From Mortierella sp. BCC40632 (Eukaryota > Mortierellomycota > Mortierellomycetes > Mortierellales > Mortierellaceae), in the NCBI GenBank assembly GCA_011634665.1, contig WAEK01000002.1, forward strand, positions 3,533,501-3,597,500: a stretch of DNA of 64,000 bases. The letters run 5' to 3'. The notes below the pieces were generated by a model, which did not search any database, was not told the origin of the DNA, and worked only from the letters and a program-made list of their open reading frames with translations. The position numbers and the translations under genes were made by a program. Positions 53,650 to 64,000 of this stretch are shown here, in pieces. Position 1 is the first letter of the stretch; each line of letters opens with the position of its first letter.

Positions 53650-56343
53650 CTATACATAGGATGGACTCCGACGCTCTGAGGACACAAGGCGCGTCGTTTC
53701 ATCTTCCTCATCGCCACCATTCTCCTGTCTTTCTTCGTTGGATGGACATGCAACTGCTCCCTCTTTGTTCCTGGCCCGGCATCGCTTCACTTCAACCCAC
53801 CAGTCTGTCTGCAGGATCACCCAGACCTCACCTAGACCAACGAGCCAGACTGCGATACACAATGCAGCCCAAAGACCTCGCAGCTCCATGTTTGTGTGGA
53901 ATGCCATCCAGTACCCACAGGGGAATGCGACCAAGTAGTAGGCCATCATGTTGAGATAAGCGCCCAGATGCTGTGATCCAATTCCACGCAGGACGCCACC
54001 GCCGACACTCGCAAGGCCATCACTGATCTGGTAGAGGGCCACGAATGGCAATACGCTAGCGACAGTTGATACGACATCATCCTCATTTGAGAATAATTCA
54101 CCCCATGACCGTTTAAAGACTATGAGCAGAGCCGAGTTGATGGTCCCGAACCCGATCGCCATCATGATCGAAACCAGACTTGCTGTCCTTGCTTGTCTGT
54201 CTGCGCCTGCCCCCAAGAGATTGCCAACTCGATTTGAGGCTGCGACTGAGATTCCAAAGGGGATCGTATACAGCAAGCCCGAAGTCTGGGTTACGATTGA
54301 ATGTGCGGCGAGTGAGACAGTGCCTAGATAAGAGGCGGCGAGTGCCATGACTTCGAACGCCCACCATTCTGTGCAGACCATCAAGACACCTGGGATGGCG
54401 AGACTCAGGAACTGGCGCCAACCGCAAAGACTACGACGTGACCAACCGCCCCAGGCCTGAGATCCATCCACAAAGCGGATATAGGCCAGCAACAGCAAGA
54501 GCATGACCCAGTACGATGTGGATGTGGCTAGGGCAGCCCCGATAAAGCCGAATCCAATAGTTTGATTCCAGACTAGGAGATGGGTCAGGACCACGTTGAG
54601 TGGAGAGGCGATTAAAAGGACATAGGTGCTGGCATGCATAATCCCCTGTGCCTGGAGATATTTTTTCACACATTCAAAGATCAAGTAGGCTGGTGCGCCT
54701 GGCAAGAGACCACGAAGGTAGAGTGCTGCCAAAGAGGCCAAATTCTGATCCTGACCCAACATTGCCTCAAAGATCTGTTCAGCTGAGAGCCAGACGCCAG
54801 CGACGGGGATCAGGAAGCACATGAGGATGAGGATAGCGCGTTGGAGATAGATACCGAGGATATGAGGGTCTTGGCTTGAGAAGGTGAACGCCTGGGAACA
54901 TAGTGTATCTAGAGCTGTGGCCATGCCCAATGCGACCGACCAAGCTGTGACCGCTGCGAACATGGAGGCCAGCGAAGATGCAGCCAATTCTGGATCGGGA
55001 GGAAGAGAGGAACGTAAAAGCGAGACGAGATCATTAGCTGAGTTGCATTGGAAAAAAGATGAGAAGGAAAAAAAAAAAAAACGCGCACACGCACACACAC
55101 ACACACACGACATGGTCGACATGGTCTCGCGCGACTTTTTTTTTTTTCTTTGTAACTTTCTATCCTCCCGTCTGCAGTCGTCTGGTCTCGCTTCCACTTT
55201 TCTTTATACCCCTGCATCCAATCAGGCAAGCATTGAGGCGGGGATTGAAGGTCGATTGTGGGATAGTGGAAGGACAGGTATGAGTGAAGAAAAGAAAGAA
55301 AGAAAAAGATAAGGTCCGACGGGACGAGAGGTTCTTGCTCTCTTTGGGCTTCCATCCTCTCTTTCCTCTCCACTGTTCGGGCCACGAGAAAATCGGGCGT
55401 GTGTGCTCAGGTCTGTGCCTCTGTGCGCTGTTGCTGTCCCGCCTGCATGGCTGATGGAAGGGTTGGGCCTTGGTCCTAGCCCCCGTGCATCGTCTCTGTC
55501 CCAAACACAACCACCCACGCAGGCGCAAGGAAAGGAAGCGCGTCCCCTCCGCATGAACCCCCCTTTCCCCTCTCTCCACCGAGAGATCGTGAGAGAAAGA
55601 TAAAAAGAGAGAGGGGAAAAAAAATGGAAGAGGGAAAGAAAGAAAGAAAGAAAGAGTGACTTACCTAGAGATCCAAGGTGGCCCAAGGAAATAAGACTGG
55701 CGAGTTGGAGCGAGTTCTGGAGAAGATATGTCAACACAACGGGTGCAGAGTGTCGCATCAGGATCGTAAACTCTTGCCAGATAGTCTCTGGGCGCGTCTC
55801 AACCTTGTCCTTGTTGTGGTCCTCTCCTCCATCATCATCCCTGTCTCGTCTAGAGGAGCCCAGTCGTGCGCCGTCCTCCTCCTCATCCAGGAGCTTTGGA
55901 CTCTGCGACCGCGTTGTTGCTGTCAGGGCCGATACCGAGACGGTGTCGTCCGAGTCCTCAACCGTGAGGATACTGTCACTCCGTGTACTGCTACTGCTAC
56001 TATTGTTGTTGTTGTTGCTACTGCTGCCGCTGCCGCTGCCGCTGTTGTTGCACCAAAACTGGTAGGTCGGTGACTTGGTTGTTGAAGCAGAACCTGTGTG
56101 CAGGCGATGCTCGTCCTGACAGGTTTCAATGGCTTCAAATAGCGTGTCAGCACACGAAATGGTTCTTGGCCGGAGAGGCTGGTGTGTGGAACAGTTTCGA
56201 GGCGAGGTCGAGGCCATTGGAGGACTAAGATGGTCTTCAGAGGTAGTAGATGCAGAGTGCTGTAGGTCTTGATCGCTGTTTGTGTTGTCTGGATTGGAGA
56301 ATAGAAGAGGACGAGCCTCAAGGGTTGGACAAGATGCTGTCAT
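53650..56343 (-). CDS. MATE-family multidrug/toxic compound exporter
   Basis: Cation-coupled antiporter of the MATE family (yeast Erc1 group), in plasma or vacuolar membrane. Exons 55665-56343 and 53650-54989 give 672 residues. A disordered acidic, Ser/Asn-rich N-terminus of ~190 residues is followed by twelve predicted helices. Family-typical text includes APVVLTYLLQNSLQLASLISLGHLGSLELAA (across the junction), ALDTLCSQAF, YLRGLLPGAPAYLIFECVKKYLQAQGI, EWWAFEVMALAASYLG, SIVTQTSGLLYTIPFGISVAASNRVGNLLGAG and DGLASVGGGVLRGIGSQHLGAYLNMMAYY. The intron is 675 nt and rich in GAAA, poly-A and CA repeats. The exon join was set by the conserved GHLGxLELAA sequence. Confidence 0.92.
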
Positions 56344-57100
56344 GTCGTAGATATTGCCTGTCCTTTTGATGCCAAGACAAGTGTGGCAATTGAGAGTGTG
56401 CTTGAAAGAGATAAGAAAGAAAGAGAAAGTGGGAGAAAGTGGGAGGAAGTGTGAAAGAGTTGGTGAGAGAAAGAGTGAAGGAGAAGGGCAGGTCTATGCA
56501 GTGAATAAAAAGGAAAGTGGGACGAGCAAATGAGAAACGCTGGGAATGGAGAATGCAAACGTAATGAAGAGAGCGTAATGGAGCGATGGAGGTCTAGAAA
56601 CAAATATATAAAAAAGGAGAGGAAGAGAGAGAGGTAGAGAAAGAGAGAAAGAGAGAAGAGAGAGAGAAAGAGAGAGAGAGAGCAAGAAAAAGAGAGGAGC
56701 ATCAAGAGTGTGAGAGGAGAAGAACACCTTCGCTCTGAAGAATAAATGGCTCAGTCCCGGTCGTCATTTGACGCCATCCATCCTGGGTCCTTCCTCGTTA
56801 TCCCTTTCTCTGCTTGTCCGTCTGAATAGGCGAAAGTGCGCTGGATCTTGCTTCGGCCTTGAAAAGAGTCTCTCCTCCTTTTCGGGACGCAATCGGGTCT
56901 CCTCTCTCTCTCTCTCTCTCTCTTTTCCTGAGGTATCGTCATCGCCCATCATCGCCCTTTTTCTGCAGACGATCCTCCCAGGTCTGAATGAGGACCTGGG
57001 AGACCCAACAACAGAGCACAAACCACACTACGAACGACGTGCATTGTGTACGCATAGAATCCATTGCCCGCATAATTTGCCTCCCAGAACCATCCTGTGT

Positions 57101-57102
<2 letters not shown>

Positions 57103-57144
<42 letters not shown>
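57103..57144. repeat. Hexanucleotide tandem repeat (TCACTC)n
   Basis: Seven perfect copies of a six-base unit, antisense and sense open throughout, which explains the Thr-Leu and Arg-Val repeats in the overlapping frames. Confidence 0.9.
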
Positions 57145-57146
<2 letters not shown>

Positions 57147-57484
57147 TCTTCAGCCATTTTTCTTTTGACTCAATGGAATAGTCTGAAAATGGCCTGGTCA
57201 ATACTCCCCTCTGTGATTCACCCGAGCGGCTGGGTCTACTCGTCATTCTCTAGAATAGCCGCAGTACTGTCTCTATTTTGTTGGCAAAGGAGGGAGGGAG
57301 GGTGCGTGTGATTCCTCAATCCTTGTCCCAATGTCATTCGAGGGGGGTCTAACGCCAGGCTGTTATTTTCCATTCGCCCCGCGGTCCATTCAGGACCCTT
57401 GTGATGTCCAAAGCAGACAGAGTGGAATGAGTGCGCTTGTGGGAACATGGGGTACGTGAGGAACGTCCCCCTTGTCCCTGCCTG

Positions 57485-57527
<43 letters not shown>

Positions 57528-57663
57528 GGCCAGTCCTGATTGCATACAGGTCTCTTGGACCTCCTCCTCTTCCTCCTCTGCACGAATCAGAAGTAGTGCA
57601 AGCGTGTGGCCTGGGTAGTCAAAGTCCAGTGACCAGCCAAAGAGCTCTCACCTTCGCACACGC

Positions 57664-57694
<31 letters not shown>

Positions 57695-58291
57695 GCGCGC
57701 AACCGTCTTTCCAGTCAGACAGGCTTTTCCGAATGCCCTCGCTCCCACCTCCCTCCTCTTCGACTCTTCCCGACGGTTAGAGAGAGAGAGAGAGGAACGC
57801 GAGAAAAAGTACATCACAGGCACCAGTAACCACCCACGTAGCCAGGAGTCTTTAGTAAAGAAAACCGTTTGTTGAGAGTGGGACAGAGCGTTGAGGAATG
57901 AACAACCGCAGGATAGGGAAGAGAGAATGTTGTTGATGTTATCGTCCTTGTGTATGCGTGTTTTTTTTTTTGCCAATTCAATATATGGTCCGTGCGTCTC
58001 CGCTCAAGCCGACGCATCTAGTCTTTTATACCACTACGGCATTTTCGCGGGAAAGCTATCCTGCCCTACCGGACTCTCTCACACTTATTCTTATACAAAC
58101 AACAGACCTGAGCAAAAAGAAATTGACCGAATCGTTAAAAAAAAAAAAAAAAGAGAGTCGTTACACTTCATTAGTTCGCCAAGCAAAGGCAAGCCAGGTG
58201 AGGCAAAGACCTCTTTTTTCCGGAGAATATCCAAAGAGAAGGAATGCTATGGGTTCTCAGGTAACGTGCTCACAGAGATAGGAGGTCCATG

Positions 58292-58293
<2 letters not shown>

Positions 58294-58331
<38 letters not shown>
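58294..58331 (+). repeat. 38-nt poly-A run
   Basis: The longest homopolymer in the window. It lies just downstream of the HMG-box gene on the opposite strand; it could be the tail of a retroposed sequence or simple slippage. Confidence 0.8.
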
Positions 58332-58334
<3 letters not shown>

Positions 58335-58373
58335 CCGTCTTAACATGCCCTCCTTCCGTGAGCAGACGTGATG

Positions 58374-61300
58374 TTATACCCCCGGTGTACTATTGACACC
58401 GCCTTCCACATGTCCATTAGCAACAGTAACATCTCCCTTCTCTTGGGCTACCTCGGGTCTGGAGACGGTTGAGTCTACAGAGGTCGCCTCTTTCATCTCT
58501 ACATCCTGTGTCAATAATTCCTGCCCTACTGCTGGTCCTATCGCTTGGCCTCCTTCTCCTCCTTCTGGAGCTGTTAAGGTTTCTTTCATGGTTAGCGATG
58601 GTTGGCTCGGTGGGGTTCCTCCTACAACTACTTCTTCTTCGCCTTCTTCTTCACCTAGATCGTCATCATCATCATCCTCTGCATCATCTTCGTCTTCGTC
58701 CACATCTCCTCCTTCCTCCTCTTCCTCCTCTTCCTCTTCTTCGTCGTCATCCTCATCATCCTCATCATCGACTTCAATCTCAGCCACTTCAACCTCGTCT
58801 TCGGCGTCTCCTTCGATCTCGTCGTGCTCCTCCTCTTCCTCCTCATCAGCATCCTCATCCTCCTCAGCCTCCTCTTCGTCCTCGTCTTCTTCATCGTCCT
58901 CGCCTTCACTGGCGCCTTCCATCTTGACATCTTCATCTTCGTCTTCTTGAGAACTGGCTGCCAATGTTGCAGAATCTTTTTCATCTGCCATCTCTAGTGA
59001 TGTCTCATTCCCTCCAATAGTGACCCCAGTGACATGAGCAGGCTCCGCCTCCATTGCTGCGGCTCCCTTGCTGCGCCGTTTCTTGGCATTTCCGTTAGCA
59101 TCTGCAGTTGTAGTAGCATTTGTATTTTTTGTCCGCTTAGTTCCTTTGGCCGACTTGGTGGTGCTGGTAGTAGTAGTGTTGGTCTTGGCTGCCCTGCCTC
59201 GCTTGCCATTACTAGAGTTGCTGTTGTTTGCTGAGGGGGCTGTTGAGTCTGATGGTTTTGGAGGTCGGCCAGGTTTTTTGCGAATCTGTGCTTTCTTACT
59301 CGACTTGGTATCCTCTAGTGCTGATCCATCCTCTTTTTCATTCTTCGGAGGATGGCCATTGAAGCAACAAGTCAAAGAGACATTTTCAAGTCCGTCAGTA
59401 CAATGGAGCTTTGCATCGTTCTCTCGTGTTGTAATTGTTATTAACACGGCTCATCTTCAAAACTAGACAGTCACCATCCATGGAAGGGGGGAGGGAGCAG
59501 ACGGGCAAGCAACATACAGATACAAGTCCATGTTCATGTTGGTAGTGCGACATCTCTTCAAGATACCGCTTCCGGTCTTGGATTGCAAGTTCAGAGTATT
59601 TCTAGACAGGTTAAAAAAAAAAAAAAAAAAAGCTGTATGAATCTTCGATGGTCCTCCAGGCGAGAAAGAAAAGGTTAGGCCAAGTGAGAGTATGAGGAAT
59701 GAAAGTTGCCTCTCTACTCCTTCTGATCACTTTAAAAGGTACGGTTTGTAATCCAAGAAGAGAGCTTGATCCATTTCCTCGTCCAATTGCCTTGCCCAGA
59801 GCGGATTGATAAAGAAAAAAAATGGGCGGCAGGAGAGAAAGAGGAGAGCAAGGTCTTCTTCGTTTGTGCGTCTAGGCCAACATCCATTCTGAGTGTTCGC
59901 CATCACGTCGCCCTCCTGAGGTTATTGTACACTGTATTAATATCTCTTTCCTTTCCTTCCAGCTAGTCGTGGTCGAAATCGTAGTTGCGGTCGTGGTTGT
60001 TGACGGTCGTATTCACGTGCAGTAGAACGCTGAATGCGTCCTCTTCTCGTTCTTTTTGTTATCTTTTTTAAATTGTACCTTTTTCTCGGTTGAGGGCATC
60101 GATTTCCACTGCTGGCCAAGGAACTTGGTCAGTTCGCTCTGATTACCCTCCTTTTTCTCCTCCCGTGCCTGTTGACGGTGCTGCTGTGAAAAGATGAAGA
60201 ACGCGTTCGAGGGGCGCTTCGGGGCTAAGGGGTCCTTACGTCTTTTCTTCAATGACGTTGCCTTCTTGCCTGCAGCGGTCGCATTTCCTGCTCCGCCTTC
60301 TTGTTGCTGTTGGCTCAAACTTCCACTCGCTGAGGAAGATGCACCAGCGTTTTTCAGCGCGGCCGAAGAGGAACCTCTAGTCGGTGACTTTGATCGGGCT
60401 CGTCCGGACACACGACCAGTTCCGCTCCTGTTCGCATGACGGGTGTAAGCAGACAGGATCGACGAAGAAGTCGAGGATGACGAGTGATGTCGGCTGTGGT
60501 TGAGGCCCTGGGCCGACGAGGAGCGACCAAAGCGGTCATAGAGCTGGGACTTGAACTTGTCTAGAGAATGTCCTGATCCATGTCTGTGTTGTCTACGAGA
60601 CCTGGACGTGCTGTTGTTGACACTGCCGCCTAGATCACCATCCGTGTCCGAATCCGAGGTCGAATCTGAACCTTCAGGCGGAGAGTCACGGTCGATCCCA
60701 CTTCCGCCCGTTTGGTCTGACTGGTCCAGCCTGTCAAAGAGGAAGCTGCAGGGCGGGAGAAAAGAGGTGAAGTAAGGTGAGTAAAAAGAGCCGAAGAAGA
60801 GAAAAATGACAGTTGGCGAATGCTGTGTGTATGCACCTTCGTTCGATACGCAGGCGCTGGATGTTCTTGCGGGCGCGGCTCAACTTGATATTCAGCACGT
60901 CATTGTCCTAATAACGGATAGAGGAGAACAAAGTTAGTACTACATTCGCGTCATGGGGGGGGGGTAGAAAGGAAGGTGGACACTATGCCAAAACGCTCTC
61001 TGCCGTTTTGCTCCGTGTCTGATGCCATGCTTGGGCATGCCACAGAAGACCATGCCACACAAGGAGGACTGGAGAGAGAGAAAGAGAGAGAGGGAGAGAG
61101 CAGTATGAGGAGAAAACAGAGGAGCGAGTCCTTTTTATCGCGATCCAATCCAATCCAATCCAGTCCCAGTGCAATCCCAAGTACAGTATGGCCCAGGCCA
61201 ATCCCATCCCTCCCATGCGGATCAGGCCTGCGCCATGTGCACCTTTGCATGCCGTGATTTGGCCCGTTGGGAGACATCTCCCTCTCCTCTTTCTCGTCTA

Positions 61301-61442
61301 TCTCCGGTTGTCGTGTCCTTATTACCCTTTACCCTGCCTTGTCCCGTCATCTCTACCGCTGCATCTGCTGCCCCGCCCCGGTTAGTTATCCGTCTCAGCA
61401 AACAGAGAGATCGAGATGAAACAGAGTCGTTTGACGGCCCCA

Positions 61443-61503
<61 letters not shown>

Positions 61504-61708
61504 TTCCATTTTCTTCTTCTATCTTTTTCTTTATACTTTCTTCCTCCCTTGAATTATACACCTCGCTCGTTTTACCCTTGCGGGATAAACATGAACGAAC
61601 TAAAGGAGGCATTCGGTCGGTCCGGCCGAGTTACTCCAAGAATAAAACAAGTATAAACAGCGGTCCGGAGGGAGTGGCCCAATAAAGCGGAGCAAAAGAA
61701 AACTCCAC

Positions 61709-61759
<51 letters not shown>

Positions 61760-62019
61760 GAAAAGAGAGAAGGAGAGAGACAGAGATATAGAGAATGTGG
61801 GGAATCCTTCCACAGTGACTAATAAAAAAAGAAAAGGGAGAGCACCACAGTAAAAAAAAAAAAGTCTACTTGATCGTTGCAAACGCCGAGGAGGGGATGT
61901 GAAAAAATGTGGTTGGGATAAATGTGTGGGCTATTTTACACTCGGTATCCTCCTTCCTACAGGCACACTCTGCTGCTCTATCCACATCCACACACACATA
62001 CATGCACATGCAGAGAAAG

Positions 62020-62054
<35 letters not shown>

Positions 62055-62243
62055 AGAGAGGGATAGAGATAGAGATAGAATAAATGGGAAGACCTTTCTT
62101 TTCTTCCCTGCTCAAACTTACATCCTCAATGTCCCGTATCCGTTTTTTTAGGTCCTTGTACTTGCGCTTATACTTTACATCTATCAGCACGAAGCAAACG
62201 AGCGATCCATTCGTAAACACGACCTGATATACCTTCCGGGATG

Positions 62244-62281
<38 letters not shown>

Positions 62282-62702
62282 ATTTTTCGCTCCTCCGTTG
62301 TCTATTTGTTGTTACCTTCAGCGGTGGTTGCGGTCGCAGTGACGGCCATGGCCATAGCCGTGTTGTGGTGATGGGTGGTAGTAATAGTGGCGGTGGTGGT
62401 GTTATTGTTGTTCGCAAAAGAGTCGGTGACGGTGACTGTTGTAGAAGGGAGAAGGATTGAAGTTGTTGTGGAAGGAGAAGAGGATTGTTTCTACATGCAG
62501 ACATGGCAAACTCGCCTGATTAGATCATGCGACAGAAGAGAGAAGGAGAGAGAGGGAGAGAGAGAGGGAGAGTGGCCAGAGTTCCAAACTGGCCGGCAAA
62601 AAAGAAGAGGAGAAAAGAAATTTATAGAGAATGACAAACCTTGGCGGTAGCAGTGGCGGAAGAAGAGGAAGAATAAGTAGAAGGGACCGAGAAGGCCGAC
62701 AT
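58374..62702 (-). CDS. Ino80-complex-type HMG-box protein (Nht1-like)
   Basis: Nuclear chromatin protein. Exons: 62640-62702, 62316-62490, 62122-62180, 60837-60907, 60079-60745, 59524-59601 and 58374-59342, about 693 residues. A Ser/Thr-rich N-terminus precedes a charged coiled coil (VKYKRKYKDLKKRIRDIEDD, then DVLNIKLSRARKNIQRLRIE, RSFLFDRLDQ), which resembles the INO80F module. An HMG box follows at about 290-370 (APKRPSNAFFIFSQQH, FLGQQWKSM, YSELAIQDRKRYLEEM), then a basic AT-hook-like RKKPGRPPKPS segment and a very acidic tail of Asp/Glu runs. S. pombe Nht1 shares the HMG plus coiled-coil layout. Intron 3 is 1,214 nt and full of GA/CT repeats. The start of the last exon (59342) is the least certain junction. 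Confidence 0.8.
61447..61500. repeat. GA microsatellite, about 27 units
   Basis: Perfect GA dinucleotides within intron 3 of the HMG-box gene. Confidence 0.9.
61712..61755. repeat. GA microsatellite, about 22 units
   Basis: Perfect GA dinucleotides within the same intron, about 210 nt from the previous tract. Confidence 0.9.
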
Positions 62703-63275
62703 AGAGCACAGAGGCGGGGGCGGCGGATGACTGATTCGGGTCCGGATGCTCAGCTAAACAGGTGGTCAAGGCTGGGCAAACGGATAGTACGATGCCCACA
62801 GGGCGCAGTGGATGTAAGGGGAGTTGAGAGATGGGATGTCGGAATGAGCTGATGGATGGATGAGGAAGGATGACAGACTAGTTGAATGGCCAAGTGTAAG
62901 GGAAGCAGGAGAGAGAAAAAGAGAGGAGAGAGGAGAGAGAGAAAAGTAAAGAAAGAGAAAAAAAAGAAGAATAGCAAGTACGAGTGCGAAAGTGTGAACA
63001 AGTGAATGAGAGAGAGAGGGAAGAGAGGAAAAGAAAGAAAAGAAAAGAAAAAAAAAAAAAAAAGGGTGAGAGCGAGAGTGTGAAAGAGAGGATCTGATGG
63101 TCGATCAGCGGAAAAATGGAGATGGAGCGGATCCGGGGACAAGCGGAGAAAGAGAGAAGGAAATAAAGGGCTCCAGTCCAGACAAGGGAGAGCAAGAGAA
63201 CTAGAGAAGAGAAAAGAAAAGAAAAGAAAAAAAAAAAAAAAAAAGGAAGTCAAAAGGGACAAAAGGGAAAAAAAA

Positions 63276-63314
<39 letters not shown>

Positions 63315-63710
63315 GAAGAGAGAAGAGAGGGAGAGAAAGAGACGTCCCTTTGTTTCTGTCCGTGTGCCTGACATTTGTCTCTTTGTCCATGTCCAAAGGA
63401 CCTCCCTTCTCTTCCTCTCCGATTGTGATCCGATAGACCATTCCGCGTCTCTTTTCTTCTCGCCCTTTTTTTTTTCTTTTTTTCTTTTGTCCCCAGAAAC
63501 CTTCTTCGTCTTTTTCAGCCTCTCTCTCTCTCTCCCAGTCCGCGTGTCGATGTGAGCACTCAACGACGCATGCCTTGTCACCTAAACAGTGATCACCAGC
63601 TCTCCCTTCCCATGCGACTCTCCTCGCCCAGGCCCAGAAGAAGGGACTGACGGTACCCTTCACTACATCAACGGCTCTCACTCCTCTCGCCCTCGTGGCT
63701 CCTCACGTTT

Positions 63711-63782
<72 letters not shown>

Positions 63783-64000
63783 CCTCTCCTCCAGGTACCA
63801 ACAAACATCGCAGTCTAAGTATCCTCTCCATGAAATGTCACCCCAAGCCTATTGGACAGACACTGAATCTCCCCTGACATGATTACTTTTGCGGGCGGGG
63901 TATGTTGGGGAAACTATTAACCAGAGGGAGAGAGACCTCTCTCTTTTTGTGATACACACGCCAAAAAAAAAGAAAGAGAAAGAGAGAGAGAGAGAGAGAG
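62703..64000. other. Right-edge region of purine/pyrimidine simple repeats
   Basis: Probable promoter of the HMG-box gene, then more than 1 kb dominated by GA, GAAA and poly-A on the plus strand (62900-63350), switching to CT-rich (63420-63790), with a (TC)n tract at about 63713-63774. The window ends in a new GA run. No gene is supported. Confidence 0.5.
63713..63774. repeat. TC microsatellite, about 31 units
   Basis: Near-perfect TC dinucleotides, the longest dinucleotide tract in the window. Confidence 0.9.

Larger units (their letters stand above)
56344..58373. other. Long intergenic region dense in microsatellites
   Basis: Two kb without a supported gene. It contains GA-rich stretches (56600-56700), CT (56901-56922), a (TCACTC)n hexamer repeat at 57103-57144, (CT)n at 57485-57522, poly-A at about 57666-57694 and a 38-nt poly-A at 58294-58331. 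The left part is the promoter of the MATE gene, and the right part is the 3' flank of the HMG-box gene. Apparent frames here are translations of the repeats. Confidence 0.55.
60908..62121 (-). other. Very long intron filled with simple repeats
   Basis: Intron 3 of the HMG-box gene, 1,214 nt, against about 100 nt for most introns here. It contains poly-G (60955-60963), two GA microsatellites (61447-61500, 61712-61755) and a poly-A run (62021-62051). Coiled-coil text is continuous across it (RIRDIED joined to DNDVLNI), which supports the splice. Confidence 0.7.

Noticed and set aside
57103..57144. Telomere-like hexamer repeat
   Set aside because: The unit TCACTC is unlike the usual TTAGGG-type unit and lies amid ordinary genes.
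62280..62504. Frame starting MSACRNNP as the first exon of the HMG-box gene
   Set aside because: It does not splice in phase to the coiled-coil exon. The alternative frame with a first exon at 62640-62702 does.

Overview
This window is eukaryotic and almost certainly from an early-diverging filamentous fungus. Genes are closely packed and broken by many short introns (mostly 85-140 nt, GTAAGT/GTGAGT-type donors, TACTAAC/CTNAC-like branch sites). The orthologue set (Pfs2, LSm3, ETF-alpha, a GDP-fucose-type transporter, RINT1/Tip20, an Ino80 HMG-box subunit, MATE) is fungal. The abundance of poly-A/T runs and GA/CT microsatellites, together with very long low-complexity protein tails, resembles Mortierellomycota (Mortierella/Linnemannia type). 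That placement is inferred from style, not from a search.

Layout, left to right. 1.3-2.8 kb: a monoglyceride-lipase-like hydrolase with a KEEP-repeat tail. 3.6-5.8 kb: an apparently complete pogo/Tigger-type DNA transposon with 81-bp inverted repeats, TA target duplication and an intron-containing transposase. 7.9 kb: a small secreted cysteine-rich protein. 9.6-15.2 kb: a BAR-PH-ArfGAP-ANK protein (ACAP/centaurin type). 15.5-17.2 kb: an unrecognised gene. 18.2-20.7 kb: the pre-mRNA 3'-end processing factor Pfs2/WDR33, with a GC-AG intron. 21.5-24.4 kb: a Man1/Src1 inner-nuclear-membrane protein, carrying an apparent 1-nt frameshift. 24.5-25.4 kb: LSm3. 26.3-28.2 kb: an NTF2-like-fold protein with a thrice-repeated PAL(S/T)S motif. 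30.1-32.1 kb: a coiled-coil membrane protein. 32.4-35.8 kb: a leucine-rich-repeat protein. 36.4-38.1 kb: mitochondrial ETF-alpha. 38.7-40.2 kb: a nucleotide-sugar transporter. 41.0-44.9 kb: RINT1/Tip20. 45.2-48.5 kb: a large BTB protein, divergent from RINT1. 48.8-49.4 kb: a small disordered protein. 50.2-52.2 kb: a tandem pair of ADP-ribosyltransferase-like proteins with zinc knuckles. 53.7-56.3 kb: a MATE transporter. 58.4-62.7 kb: an Ino80-type HMG-box protein. 62.7-64 kb: purine/pyrimidine simple repeats.

The genes do not form one pathway. Loose groupings are RNA processing (Pfs2, LSm3), secretory and membrane traffic (ArfGAP, RINT1, GDP-sugar transporter), and nuclear architecture or chromatin (Man1/Src1, Ino80 HMG subunit). 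The accessory, fast-evolving content is the transposon, the secreted cysteine-rich protein and the tandem ART-like/zinc-knuckle pair. The last is the best candidate here for something undescribed. Exon coordinates were worked out by hand from splice signals, reading-frame continuity and family alignments from memory; junctions are noted where uncertain.
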